Under the pieces are notes generated by a model, which did no database searches, was not told where the DNA came from, and worked only from the letters and a program-made list of their open reading frames with translations. DNA of 64,000 bases, from the NCBI RefSeq assembly GCF_900100795.1, contig NZ_FNCO01000009.1, positions 1 through 64,000 of the forward strand, given 5' to 3'. This document shows, piece after piece, positions 34,906-43,908 of the stretch. The stretch is from Pseudomonas abietaniphila. GTDB taxonomy: Bacteria > Pseudomonadota > Gammaproteobacteria > Pseudomonadales > Pseudomonadaceae. Both the position numbers and the translations under genes were made by a program. How positions within the stretch are numbered: the first letter of the stretch is position 1; each line of letters starts with the position of its first letter.

Positions 34906-34919
34906 GCAATTGCCCGTCC
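34906..34919 (-). promoter_or_regulatory. possible weak sigma-54-like promoter
   Basis: On the minus strand GG (34919-34918) and GC (34907-34906) are separated by exactly 10 bases, and the -12 box reads TTGCT. The -24 box lacks the CACG of the consensus. It lies 60 bases before the YcaC-like gene of the cluster. No clear enhancer site was found upstream, so it is only a candidate. Confidence 0.3.
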
Positions 34920-34989
34920 CTGTGGTCGCGCAAGGGCAATGGTCGGGGCCAAGTCAGGGGACGCCGCGAAGCCCCCTGAGTTTTCAAAT

Positions 34990-35940
34990 GTGAAATTCAA
35001 TCAGTGGCGTCTAGCCCAAACTGTTTCTGGCTCAGTCGGTAATTTTTTTGGCCGCTCTAACGATCAGAGCGGTCACATCGCCCGGCTTTTACGTCATCAC
35101 TACGTGGTCGAATGACTGGCGCAACTTCGGTGCGCAGAAGTCCAATTGAACGGCTCATCGCTGCCATTGCAAGCGACGCGGTGCTCATCTGAAAGTTGCT
35201 TACGGCACGTTGCATTACCGCGTCCGAACTTTCGGGTGTTGTTAACTTTTAGTCAGCGTTGCGACCGATGAGCGGGCCGGTGAGTACGTTTCTGATCGGC
35301 GGAAAGACCCAGCCGCCGCGCTTGCACAGTGCGATTATGGGGATGGTAGGGATGTTGAATACCTTGGCAGCCTCGGCAGTACCGTCGCGTTGTCACCGCG
35401 CTACGCCGTTCATGGATGCTCGGATTTCTAAGCTGGAAAAGTTGAGGATCGACAGGGGCGAGTACCGAGTCTCCTGAGCGAAGATGCAAAGCAAGACCGT
35501 CACGAAAAATCATCAGCCCTCCTTATTATTGCGTCGGGACTGGGCGTGATCATAGTCCGGACATGTGCTATGTCGATAACTTAGGCGAGCACACTATGCA
35601 GTTCGACTACGTTTACCCGCTAGTGGCGAAGAGTGATTAACTGTGTCGCCAAATATGGAACACAGAGCCATTGATCCATGCGAGAGAAAACGTCCCAGCT
35701 CCCGACGCGTTGAGTGTTTTGTTGTTCTCAGCCAATACCCAAAAGGTGGCGACGGCGATGCTGCTGCGTTCCCGTGACGAAGGTTTACCACTGTCAGCCT
35801 CTCTTGTTCTTTGATCTCCCGAATTAGATTTGACTGATCGGGCGACAGCGTCGAGGTCAATCGGTTTGTCAGGTCGTTGGGCAGAGGTGAAATTACAGCA
35901 GCGCGACGCGCCGCGAGAAAGAGCTGCAAATCGCGCATTG
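34990..35940. other. gene-poor stretch
   Basis: About 950 bases between the leftward cluster and the arsR module contain no frame with a ribosome site and family-like sequence. Short frames exist on both strands (for example 35259-35477 plus and 35594-35944 minus), but their composition is arbitrary. A hairpin CCGCTCT-AACGATC-AGAGCGG lies at 35052-35072. The stretch is consistent with decayed sequence at a boundary. Confidence 0.5.
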
Positions 35941-35942
35941 AC

Positions 35943-35962
35943 ATATCGGTAAATTCCGATAT
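35943..35962. promoter_or_regulatory. ArsR-type operator ATATCGG-N6-CCGATAT
   Basis: A perfect 7-base inverted repeat with a 6-base spacer ends 9 bases before the arsR-family start codon. Similar copies are found before the quinone oxidoreductase gene (36374-36393) and in the duplicated leader (36289-36308), which points to one regulator acting at all three. Confidence 0.75.
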
Positions 35963-35971
35963 CTTGGCGCC

Positions 35972-36274
35972 ATGGAATTACTTGAAGTCTTCAAAGCACT
36001 GTCAAACCGAACCCGTCTTGAAATCCTGAAAGGGTTGAAAGATCCGGTGAACAGCTTCCCTCCGCAGGATGAGGGTGACGTGCACACGGTTGGCGTTTGC
36101 GTCAGCAGTATTCAAGAAGGCGTCGGGCTGTCGCAGTCGACGGTGTCCGATTACCTGGCAACGCTGCAGCGGGCCGGGCTGGTTGAAGTCAGGCGCATTG
36201 GCCAGTGGACGTACTACAAGCGCAACGAAGCTGCCATCAGTGCCCTTGCCGAGATCATCGGAACAAAGCTGTAA
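35972..36274 (+). CDS. ArsR-family transcriptional repressor
   Basis: A 100-residue winged-helix protein: ELLEVFKALSNRTRLEILKGL at the start, LSQSTVSDYLATLQRAGLVEVRR for the recognition helix and YYKRNEAAISALAEI at the end. Only one cysteine (in VGVCVSS) is present and there is no metal-binding ELCVC motif, so it probably senses something other than arsenic-type metals, perhaps a redox or organic signal. Operator copies before itself and the quinone oxidoreductase suggest autoregulation and control of that gene and the following monooxygenase. Confidence 0.88.
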   Translation: MELLEVFKALSNRTRLEILKGLKDPVNSFPPQDEGDVHTVGVCVSSIQEGVGLSQSTVSDYLATLQRAGLVEVRRIGQWTYYKRNEAAISALAEIIGTKL

Positions 36275-36288
36275 AAATTTAACTCTAT

Positions 36289-36423
36289 ACATCGACAATT
36301 CCCGATATCCCTTTTAGCCGAAACGAGGCTCGTGATGACCTAGCAGATTGGCAGCGATTTTTTCCGCATCATTAAATCGGCATTTCCCGATATCCCTTTT
36401 TACAGAAATGAGGTTCACGATGA
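36289..36423 (+). repeat. duplicated operator/leader, two tandem copies
   Basis: Two copies about 85 bases apart each contain the half-conserved operator, CCCGATATCCCTTTT, then GAAAYGAGG and an ATGA. Copy one runs 36289-36337 and its ATG (36334) opens a frame of only two codons before TAG. Copy two runs 36374-36423 and its ATG (36420) is the real start of the quinone oxidoreductase. They differ by one inserted T and a few substitutions. Confidence 0.75.
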
Positions 36424-37382
36424 AAGCAATGGTACTCAAGTCCTTCGGGGGCCCGGAGTCGTTCCAATTTCTCGACGTACCCAAACCCATGCCGGGTACG
36501 GAACAAGTCCTCGTCCGGGTGCATGCCACCTCCATCAACCCTTTGGATTATCAGGTACGGCGCGGCGATTACGCCGACCTGGTTCCACTCCCGGCGATTA
36601 CCGGTCACGACGTATCGGGTGTCGTCGAAGCAGTCGGGCCGGGAGTGACCGCTTTCGCTCCCGGCGACGAAGTCTGGTACACCCCGCAAATATTTGACGG
36701 TGCGGGAAGTTATGCCGAGTATCACGTCGCGGCTCAAAGCATCATCGGTAAGAAGCCCGTTTCGCTGAGCCATCTTGAGGCGGCAAGTCTGAGCCTGGTC
36801 GGCGGAACTGCGTGGGAAGCACTCACCGTGCGAGCGGCGCTCAAAGTGGGCGAAAGCATCCTGATACACGGCGGTGCGGGAGGCGTGGGTCATGTCGCGA
36901 TCCAGTTGGCAAAAGCCATCGGGGCGCGGGTCTTCACGACCGTGCGGGAAGCAAACGTCGACTTCGCCCGAAGCATGGGCGCCGATGTGATCATCGACTA
37001 CGAAAAGGAGGATTACGTCGACGCCATCATCCGGGAAACGGATGGACGTGGCGTAGATGTCGTGTTCGACACCATCGGGGGCAACGCATTATCCCGCAGC
37101 CCCGACGCCCTCGCCCAGCTCGGCCGAGTCGTCACCATCGTCGACATTGCCCAGCCGCAGAACCTCGTTCAGGCCTGGGGCAAGAACGCGAGCTATCACT
37201 TCGTTTTCACCCGACAAAACCGCGGCAAGCTGGATGAGTTGAGCACGCTGGTAGACCGCGGTCAGCTGCGCCCGCATGTCGGCGCGGTCTATTCACTCGC
37301 CGATCTTGCGCTCGCCCATGCGCTGCTGGAGACCCCCAACAACGGTCTTCAAGGAAAAATCGCGATTGCAGTCACGCCTTAG
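36420..37382 (+). CDS. zinc-independent quinone oxidoreductase (MDR superfamily)
   Basis: A 320-residue medium-chain reductase: MKAMVLKSFGGPESFQFLDV at the N terminus, GHDVSGVVEAVGPGV, and the NADP-binding ILIHGGAGGVGHVAIQLAKA near residues 150-170. Catalytic zinc ligands are absent, so it reduces quinones or enones with NADPH. ATG 36420 has GAGG in the second leader copy before it. An upstream extension to 36348 would translate through the operator and is rejected. The monooxygenase gene follows 40 bases later. Confidence 0.9.
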   Translation: MKAMVLKSFGGPESFQFLDVPKPMPGTEQVLVRVHATSINPLDYQVRRGDYADLVPLPAITGHDVSGVVEAVGPGVTAFAPGDEVWYTPQIFDGAGSYAEYHVAAQSIIGKKPVSLSHLEAASLSLVGGTAWEALTVRAALKVGESILIHGGAGGVGHVAIQLAKAIGARVFTTVREANVDFARSMGADVIIDYEKEDYVDAIIRETDGRGVDVVFDTIGGNALSRSPDALAQLGRVVTIVDIAQPQNLVQAWGKNASYHFVFTRQNRGKLDELSTLVDRGQLRPHVGAVYSLADLALAHALLETPNNGLQGKIAIAVTP

Positions 37383-37422
37383 CCTGATCTCGCCAGCGTT
37401 AAACTCACTTCAGGGGAATCCC

Positions 37423-37737
37423 ATGATCTATGAAATCGCTCTACTGCCCGTTTACAAAGACGACATTGAACACTTCAGAAATGCGTTCGCCGAGGTGGCT
37501 CCTTTGCTTTGCCGCGCCAAAGGTTACCGCGGACACATGCTGGCTCAAGGAATCGAAAACCCGGAGCGATTCAACCTGATCGTGCGCTGGGAATCACTCG
37601 AAGACCACACTCCAGGCTTCGAAGCCAGTGATGATCATCGGGTGTTCATGATGGGCTTGCAGCAATATTTCTCGGAAGAACCGCAGGTCTATCACATTGA
37701 AGGAGCCGTTTTTGCTTTAGGCAATACTGCGTTCTGA
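37423..37737 (+). CDS. antibiotic-biosynthesis-monooxygenase-like protein
   Basis: A 104-residue ferredoxin-like ABM-fold protein: MIYEIALLPVYKDDIEHFRNAF, GYRGHMLAQGIENPERFNLI and VRWESLEDHTPGFEAS. Related proteins include quinol monooxygenase YgiN. CAGGGGAA lies before ATG 37423. Being 40 bases behind a quinone oxidoreductase and probably under the same ArsR repressor, it fits a quinone/quinol redox pair. Confidence 0.85.
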   Translation: MIYEIALLPVYKDDIEHFRNAFAEVAPLLCRAKGYRGHMLAQGIENPERFNLIVRWESLEDHTPGFEASDDHRVFMMGLQQYFSEEPQVYHIEGAVFALGNTAF

Positions 37738-38159
37738 GGCTTTCACACTGCGAGGACTTATCGGGTCAACTGACGTTTACGCTGCGGGCCCGATACGCCT
37801 TTGTAAAAAATGACCGCTCGCGTCCATGTCGAGTCTGGACACTGCCGAACGGCACACGGATTCAAGACCTTTCCGGTCTTGCTGGCTCGCCGGATTGTCG
37901 TGGACGAGCAATGTCACGTTCGAAGATCAGGCGAGTCTCGGGGTAGACGCCCCTTCGTTGAGGCAAACGGCAATGGCTGCCCGCTCGTGTTCGAACTCAT
38001 GCACAGGCTGTTGCGTTCCGCTTTGGACGACACAGTTTGGCGCTGCTCAGGGCTACAACCAAACGTATCGGGCTCCTACTATCGCTGTCCTCAGCGTGGC
38101 TGACTTCACCATTGACGGTGACGCGCGGCCACATAATCGCCACAGAGAAAGGTGAGTCA
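37738..38159. other. intergenic stretch without recognisable gene
   Basis: Bases 37738-38159 hold overlapping short open frames in all phases, none with a ribosome site or family features. A small hairpin AAGACC-TTTCC-GGTCTT lies at 37864-37880. GAAAGGTGAG just before 38160 is the ribosome site of the SDR gene. Possibly the trace of a deleted gene. Confidence 0.45.
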
Positions 38160-38900
38160 ATGATTGATTTGAACGGGAAACGTGCGTTGGTGACGGGAGG
38201 TTCGCGGGGGATCGGCGCTGCAATTGCACTGGCCCTCGCAGAAAACGGCGCTGATGTCGCTTTCACTTATCAAAATTCGATCAGCAAAGCTGAATCAGTT
38301 GCCACATCCATCAAAGGAACCGGGCGTCGCGCAATCGCAATCAAAGCAGACAGTGCCGACCCAAACGCCATTGCGCGTTCGGTCACCGAAGCAGTCTCGG
38401 CGCTTGGCGGTCTTGATATTTTGGTTAATAACGCGGCCATCGGCCTCAACGGAATGATTGCCGACATTCATGTGGACGAATACCAGGCGCTGATGGATAT
38501 CAACGTACGCGGGCCAGTCCTGTTTGCAAAGGCGGTTATTCCGCATCTGGCCGCAGGCGGGCGCATCATCTCGATTGGATCAGGACTGGCGGAGCGGGTG
38601 CCATTTCCAGGGGTGACAGCCTATGCCATGTCCAAGTCAGCGTTGCTCTCGTTCACCCGGGGCCTCTCGCGCGAACTCGGTCCCAGAGGGATCACTGTGA
38701 ATCTGGTCCTGCCTGGCTCGACCGACACCGAGGCAAATCCGGCAAATGGTCCAGCGGCCGACATCCAGCGAAGCATGTCGTCGCTGGGACGTTTCGCAGA
38801 GCCGCATGAGGTGGCGAGCGCAGTCGTCTATCTGGCCAGCCCCGCCGCAAGCGTAATCACTGGCGCCATCCTGGCTGTGGACGGAGGAGCGATCGCTTGA
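38160..38900 (+). CDS. short-chain dehydrogenase/reductase
   Basis: A 246-residue SDR, close to 3-oxoacyl-ACP reductase-like enzymes. The cofactor motif is TGGSRGIG (about 12-19), the NNAA motif follows near residue 88, and the catalytic serine and YxxxK are in SIGSGLAE and YAMSK. The C-terminal VITGAILAVDGG is classical. ATG 38160 is preceded by AAAGGTGAG. The substrate is unknown; the neighbourhood of quinone-handling genes and a LysR gene 316 bases downstream gives only weak hints. Confidence 0.88.
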   Translation: MIDLNGKRALVTGGSRGIGAAIALALAENGADVAFTYQNSISKAESVATSIKGTGRRAIAIKADSADPNAIARSVTEAVSALGGLDILVNNAAIGLNGMIADIHVDEYQALMDINVRGPVLFAKAVIPHLAAGGRIISIGSGLAERVPFPGVTAYAMSKSALLSFTRGLSRELGPRGITVNLVLPGSTDTEANPANGPAADIQRSMSSLGRFAEPHEVASAVVYLASPAASVITGAILAVDGGAIA

Positions 38901-39216
38901 GCGATCCTCACCGAAACGGCGTTCAAGCAGTGGTTACATCTGCGCGAACAGCTGGCTAGCCAATGGTTAGCGCGGCTGCTCCCAAGCCAGTTTCGAGGTA
39001 TCGCAGTGCTTGTCGAGGCCGCCTCTGTCGACCGCCTCCCGGCCGTCTGCGATCTCTACCACGTCAAGGCAGCCGCTCACCCTGTCAACCTTTGACGCGG
39101 GGCGTACCCCTCCCGAGATAACCCACCTAAAGCCACACATCTGGCTTCGTAAGGTTGTCCCCACCTTTAAGCGGTGGAATGGATTTTATCGATGTTACAT
39201 GTCGAGGAGTTAAGTA
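38901..39216. other. intergenic stretch before LysR gene
   Basis: Bases 38901-39216 show no gene with family features; a frame at 39010-39213 has arbitrary composition. The end of the stretch holds GAGGAG, the ribosome site for the TTG start of the LysR gene at 39217. Confidence 0.45.
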
Positions 39217-40110
39217 TTGGACATTGAAGCGCTCCAAACCTTTGTTCAGGTTGCTGATGCTGGCGGAGTTTCGCCCGCTGCGAGGCGTTTGGGTGTCACG
39301 AAATCGGTGATAAGCCGCAGGCTTCTGCGGCTGGAAACTCAGCTCGGTGTACAGCTACTTGCCAGAACGACCCGTGGAGCCGCACTCACTGATGCGGGGA
39401 TTGCATTTCGGGAGTATGCCGCCCGGATCGTCGCCGAGATCGAGGCCGCCAGAGATGCCATTCTTCCCGCTGGAGAACTTCAAGGACGCTTCCGCATCGC
39501 AGCGCCGATCTCGTTCGGTCCAACGCATCTCGCGCCGGTGCTTGCGCAAATGGCGCGCCGTCACCCTCTTCTGAATATTCATACGAACTACAGCGATCGA
39601 ACCGTTGATTTGATCGGTGAGGGTTACGACTGCGCTATTCGGGTGGGTCACCTACAGAACTCCAACTTGATTGCGAAACGTGTGGGTAGCATCTACGGCA
39701 AGCTTGTGGCTAGCCCCGAATACGTGAAAGCGAATGGCGCACCCGAGACACCGACGGAGCTCCTCGACCATCAATCGCTGATGCAAGGGACTGAAAGCTG
39801 GCGATTCATGGACGGCGACAAAATCATCACCGTCAATCCACAGGGACGTTTCAAGGCCGACAATCCAATCGCCCTCGTTGCGGCTGCGGTGGCGGGTCTT
39901 GGCCTGGGGTATCTTTCTGACAGCGTCACCGAAGAGCACATCAAAAACGGCGCTCTCGTGCCGGTGATGGTTCGATACCCGCCACTGCTGGCGGGAATCC
40001 ATGTTGTTCGTCCACGAAGTCGACATCCAACGCGAAAGATTCGAGTACTCACTGAAATGCTGGTCGAGTGCCTGGATAAAACACCGGATGCAGGGCACGA
40101 GTCGTTATGA
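39217..40110 (+). CDS. LysR-family regulator (paralogue A)
   Basis: A 297-residue LysR protein starting at TTG 39217, seven bases after GAGGAG. It begins with DIEALQTFVQVADAGGVSPA and the recognition region LGVTKSVISRRLLRLE, then SFGPTHLAPVLAQMARRHP in the effector domain. It is strikingly similar along its whole length to the LysR encoded at 42005-42901, including GDK(I/V) and GRF(K/R)ADN stretches, so the two are paralogues. It lies between an SDR gene and a chemoreceptor gene. Confidence 0.88.
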   Translation: MDIEALQTFVQVADAGGVSPAARRLGVTKSVISRRLLRLETQLGVQLLARTTRGAALTDAGIAFREYAARIVAEIEAARDAILPAGELQGRFRIAAPISFGPTHLAPVLAQMARRHPLLNIHTNYSDRTVDLIGEGYDCAIRVGHLQNSNLIAKRVGSIYGKLVASPEYVKANGAPETPTELLDHQSLMQGTESWRFMDGDKIITVNPQGRFKADNPIALVAAAVAGLGLGYLSDSVTEEHIKNGALVPVMVRYPPLLAGIHVVRPRSRHPTRKIRVLTEMLVECLDKTPDAGHESL

Positions 40111-40287
40111 GCCGTGCAGCGTTTACTCCTGACCAGGGGGCTGAGCGCCGCGAAAAAAAACACGACGCTCACCTGTTCACTCGGCGTATTCCTGTCGGGT
40201 AATGCGAGCACCAGAATCATTGAATGCTGACGTTCATAAGCACGTAGTCGTGCCGCCGATCCCAATGACAATTACCGGTACTAGAAC

Positions 40288-41967
40288 ATGACCCTATCCA
40301 TTCGTAGCAAGGTCGTATTGCTGTGCGTCGTCCCTGCCCTGTTGCTCGCTTTTCTTATCTCGGGTCTTTCTGTAATGCTGCTGCAGAAAACCGCCGACGA
40401 CCAGATAAGAGACACACGCGACACGCTCATCGCTGGCCGTAAAAGTGCGCTGGAGCATTCGGTCCAGATCGCACAGAGTGCGATCGCGCCCATTTATGAT
40501 GAGTCAGCCCCAGGGGACCTCGCCGCTCGAGACAAAGCCATTGGCCTGCTCAAACAGCTTCACTATGGAATGGATGGCTACTACTTCGGCTACGACGCCA
40601 ACAGTGTCCGTGTGTTTTGGGCGAATAAAGACGTGAAAATAGGGGAAAGTTTCAGCAGCTTTCGAGACCCCGATGGTGTGCCGGTCATCAACGAACTGGT
40701 GCGAGTCGCCAGGGACGGTTCTCACTATCAGACGTACCGTTTTCCCGTCCCTGACAGCGAGAAGGTGGTGCCCAAGATCGGCTATGCCGTCTATCTGGAT
40801 AAATGGCATCTGATGATCGGTACGGCCGTGAATCTGGACGACATTGATGCACAGGTAGCCCAATTTGCCGATGAGCTGAGATCACGTCGCTCGGATTTGG
40901 TTTTGCAGATATTCGTGCTCAGCACGGTTGCTTCCATCCTGTTGGCCCTCCTGGCGAAGTGGCAGGTGAACCGGTTGTTCTCGCCTCTGCTGCAACTTCG
41001 ATTGCAACTCGAAAACATCGCTTCCGGCGATGGTGATTTAACGCACCGGCTTCCAGTAGCTGAAAACGATGAGCTCGGCCAACTGGCGGCGGCATTCAAC
41101 CGTTTCGTTGGAAAAATTCACAATCTGGTGGGTAATGTTGCAGGCATGACAGATCACCTGGACAGGCTCGTGACTGACGTAACCCTTCAGGCTCAACGTT
41201 CCGAGCGGGCTATGGATCTGCAGCGTCAGGAGACCGATCAGGTCGCAGCGGCAATCAATGAGATGTCCGCCGCGGCACTGCAGGTTGCGCAGAACGCCCA
41301 AGAGGCTGCGCAGGCGGCTAACCAGGCTCAACATGAAGGGACTTCGGCAGGCGAAATTGTAAGTGCGAGCGTGGAAAGCATTCATGGGCTGGTTGCCGAT
41401 CTGCAGGTCAGTGGCTCGTCGCTTACGAAGCTTAAAGCGGAAGTTGATTCTATTGCTGGCGTCCTCGCAGTGATTCGCAGTATCGCAGACCAGACAAACC
41501 TTCTAGCCCTCAACGCTGCGATTGAAGCCGCTCGTGCTGGCGAAGCGGGCCGTGGCTTTGCGGTCGTCGCCGATGAGGTCCGGGCATTGGCAAGTCGCAC
41601 ACAGGACAGCACTAAACAGATTCACGGCATGATCGGCAGACTTGAGGAAGGAACCGTCAATACGGTTGCTGCGATGGAGCAATCCAGCAGCGCAGGCACC
41701 CGAACACGCGAACAGTCCGTGAGCGCGATGATGTCTCTGGACGCAATCGCGGCGCTTATTTCAACCATCAACTCAATGAATGCGCAGATCGCCAGTGCAG
41801 CGGAAGAGCAGACAGCCGTCTCCGAAGAAATCAACCGCAGCGTTCAACAGATCGCGGCGTCCATCGACACTGTGGCACAGGATACCCAACATGGCGCACG
41901 CACCGTGCGAGAGCTTTCTGCGCTCAGCGCGGATCTGGGCTTGGCTGTCAGGCAGTTCAGAATTTGA
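40288..41967 (+). CDS. methyl-accepting chemotaxis protein with Cache sensor
   Basis: A 559-residue chemoreceptor: membrane helix 1 at about 10-32, a single Cache (sCache_2) periplasmic sensor at about 35-195 (MDGYYFGYDANSVRVFW, WHLMIGTAVNLDDID), membrane helix 2 at about 205-222 and HAMP to about 280. A long coiled-coil signalling domain follows, with the conserved hairpin IADQTNLLALNAAIEAARAG and GRGFAVVADEVRALA. It senses a small molecule, often an organic acid in this sensor type, and signals to CheA/CheW. It stands between two paralogous LysR genes and converges with the second. Confidence 0.92.
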   Translation: MTLSIRSKVVLLCVVPALLLAFLISGLSVMLLQKTADDQIRDTRDTLIAGRKSALEHSVQIAQSAIAPIYDESAPGDLAARDKAIGLLKQLHYGMDGYYFGYDANSVRVFWANKDVKIGESFSSFRDPDGVPVINELVRVARDGSHYQTYRFPVPDSEKVVPKIGYAVYLDKWHLMIGTAVNLDDIDAQVAQFADELRSRRSDLVLQIFVLSTVASILLALLAKWQVNRLFSPLLQLRLQLENIASGDGDLTHRLPVAENDELGQLAAAFNRFVGKIHNLVGNVAGMTDHLDRLVTDVTLQAQRSERAMDLQRQETDQVAAAINEMSAAALQVAQNAQEAAQAANQAQHEGTSAGEIVSASVESIHGLVADLQVSGSSLTKLKAEVDSIAGVLAVIRSIADQTNLLALNAAIEAARAGEAGRGFAVVADEVRALASRTQDSTKQIHGMIGRLEEGTVNTVAAMEQSSSAGTRTREQSVSAMMSLDAIAALISTINSMNAQIASAAEEQTAVSEEINRSVQQIAASIDTVAQDTQHGARTVRELSALSADLGLAVRQFRI

Positions 41968-42004
41968 ATAGGCCGGGAGTTCGGCAGCGAATCCAGGTTC
42001 AATC

Positions 42005-42901
42005 TCAGTGATGCGGGGCTCCAGCAAAGTGAGGGGACTGTCCGAAATACTCGATCAGCAGGTCGGTCAGCACGCGAATCTTCTGAGCGGGATGCTGACC
42101 TGACGGGCGAACCACGTAGGCACCCGCACGGGGCGCCGGAAAACGCGTCATGATCGGCACGAGCGCGCCGGAAACCACGTTGTCGTAGGTGAGGCAATCA
42201 GGCAGATAGGCGATCCCCAGTCCTGCTACGGCGGCAGCCACCAGCGCGATGCCGTTGTCGGCCCTGAAGCGCCCGCGCGGACGCACCGAGACCACCTTGT
42301 CGCCATCCATGAATTGCCAGGCCTCAGTCCCCGTCATGAGGGCCTGGTGGGCAATGATCTCCGCTGGTTCCTGAGGCGACCCATGCGCCTCGATGTAACC
42401 CGGACTAGCGAGCAGACTCGCGTTGATCGGGCCGATGCATCTTGCGATCAGGTTCGAGTCCGGAAGATAACCAACCCGTATCGCACAGTCGAAACCTTCG
42501 GCAATGACATCAACAAAGCGATCGCTGTAGCACGCCTGGACATAAAGCTCCGGATGGCGTCGGGCCATTTCCGCGAGTATCGGCGCGAAATGGGTTGGGC
42601 CAAAGGAAAGCGGCGCAGCGACGCGCAGTCGGCCCCGCAGCGCCCCAGTGGGCATGATTGCCTCCTTGGCGATGTCCATCTCGGCGCAGACCCTGGCTGC
42701 GTAGTCGCGGAATGTGGCGCCGGCTTCCGTCAGCGCAGCCCCGCGAGTGGACCGCGCTAGCAGCTGCACGCCAAGCTCCTCTTCCAGCCGCGCCAGCCTG
42801 CGGCTGACGATTGACTTGGACACGCCAAGCCGAACCGCGGCAGGCGACACGCCGCCCGCATCAGCAACCTCAACGAACGTCTGAAGCTCTTCAATATTCA
42901 A
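42005..42901 (-). CDS. LysR-family regulator (paralogue B)
   Basis: A 298-residue LysR protein from TTG 42901, with AAGGGGAA nine bases upstream; an open in-frame extension to 43159 is not family-like. The sequence NIEELQTFVEVADAGGVSPA, LGVSKSIVSRRLARLE and SFGPTHFAPILAEMARRHP mirrors the LysR at 39217. It is divergent from the YcaC-like hydrolase at 43130 across 228 bases and most likely controls it. Confidence 0.88.
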   Translation of the reverse strand: MNIEELQTFVEVADAGGVSPAAVRLGVSKSIVSRRLARLEEELGVQLLARSTRGAALTEAGATFRDYAARVCAEMDIAKEAIMPTGALRGRLRVAAPLSFGPTHFAPILAEMARRHPELYVQACYSDRFVDVIAEGFDCAIRVGYLPDSNLIARCIGPINASLLASPGYIEAHGSPQEPAEIIAHQALMTGTEAWQFMDGDKVVSVRPRGRFRADNGIALVAAAVAGLGIAYLPDCLTYDNVVSGALVPIMTRFPAPRAGAYVVRPSGQHPAQKIRVLTDLLIEYFGQSPHFAGAPHH

Positions 42902-43129
42902 ACTGGCGTTCCCCTTTCCGCAACACAGTTCTTTATCTGATGCTACTACCGAAGCAGATACAGGAACAGCAGAATGCCGCTGTCTTCTCTGGCAGGTTGC
43001 TGTTGACGCATGCCTTTCTAAAGTCGGCACCTCCATTCGCAGCATGCTGCCTGGCGACCGCTGCCCAAGGAGATGCCATATCCATCCCTGGCACAGACAT
43101 GAATCAACAACCACAACAAGGACCCCGCA

Positions 43130-43759
43130 ATGGCGAGCGAAATCATCCGCAATACTCAAACCGATCAGCTGTTAACGCCCGAAAATTCGGCGTTGATCAT
43201 CATCGATTACCAGCCCATCCAGGTGTCCTCGATCCGCTCGATGGCCCGTCAAGAGCTGATCTTCAACATCACCAGCGTTGCGAAGGCAGCGCTCAACTAC
43301 AACCTCCCCATTATTCACTCCACCGTCAACGTACAGACCGGTCGCAACAAGCCGCCGATCCAGGAATTGCAGGACGTGATCGGCCACCTGCCCACCTACG
43401 ACCGCACCTCGATTAACAGCTGGGAAGACGTCGAGTTCAAGCAGGCAGTCAAAGCACTTGGCCGCCGCAAGCTCATCATGACCGCACTGTGGACCGAAGC
43501 CTGCCTGACGTTTCCTGCGCTGGATGCGATCCAGGAAGGCTACGAAGTCTATGTGCCGGTCGACGCAGTCGGCGGCACGTCAGTCGCCGCACACGAAGCA
43601 GCGCTGCGCCGCATGGAGCAAGCGGGTGTGAAGCTCATCAGCCGCGTGCAGATGTACTGCGAGCTTCAGCGCGACTGGTCACGGGAAGCGACCGTTCCCG
43701 GTTTCATGGGCGTCTTCGACAGCTCCGACGGCTTCAACCCCGAAAAGGCCGCCGAATGA
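43130..43759 (+). CDS. isochorismatase-like hydrolase, YcaC type (second copy)
   Basis: A 209-residue cysteine hydrolase. The aspartate is in ALIIIDYQPIQVSS, the cysteine in TALWTEACLTFPALDA, and the GGTSVAAHEAALRRMEQAG region is as in YcaC. AAGGA lies before ATG 43130. It is shorter than the homologue at 34154-34846, lacking the 50-residue tail, and more like E. coli YcaC. It is divergent from LysR paralogue B. Substrate is unknown. Confidence 0.88.
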   Translation: MASEIIRNTQTDQLLTPENSALIIIDYQPIQVSSIRSMARQELIFNITSVAKAALNYNLPIIHSTVNVQTGRNKPPIQELQDVIGHLPTYDRTSINSWEDVEFKQAVKALGRRKLIMTALWTEACLTFPALDAIQEGYEVYVPVDAVGGTSVAAHEAALRRMEQAGVKLISRVQMYCELQRDWSREATVPGFMGVFDSSDGFNPEKAAE

Positions 43760-43908
43760 GTCAGTGCGAAAGCTGACGATTAGTACTTGATGATAACGGC
43801 GCCCGAAAAGGCGGCCGCCCGTGAGGATGGCTGGCTCATCCTCACGTACCACAGGTGCCGCAAGTGCTCGCGGCGGTTTCACAAGCCTTTCGATGGGAGG
43901 AAAAGATC

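Noticed and set aside
35050..35073. Hairpin CCGCTCT-AACGATC-AGAGCGG next to a T-run as an intrinsic terminator
   Set aside because: The T-run precedes the stem on the plus strand and becomes an A-run after it on the minus strand, so it is on the wrong side for termination in either direction.
35594..35944. Minus-strand frame of 116 codons upstream of arsR
   Set aside because: Its start lies inside the arsR operator region, no family features, and the composition is arbitrary.
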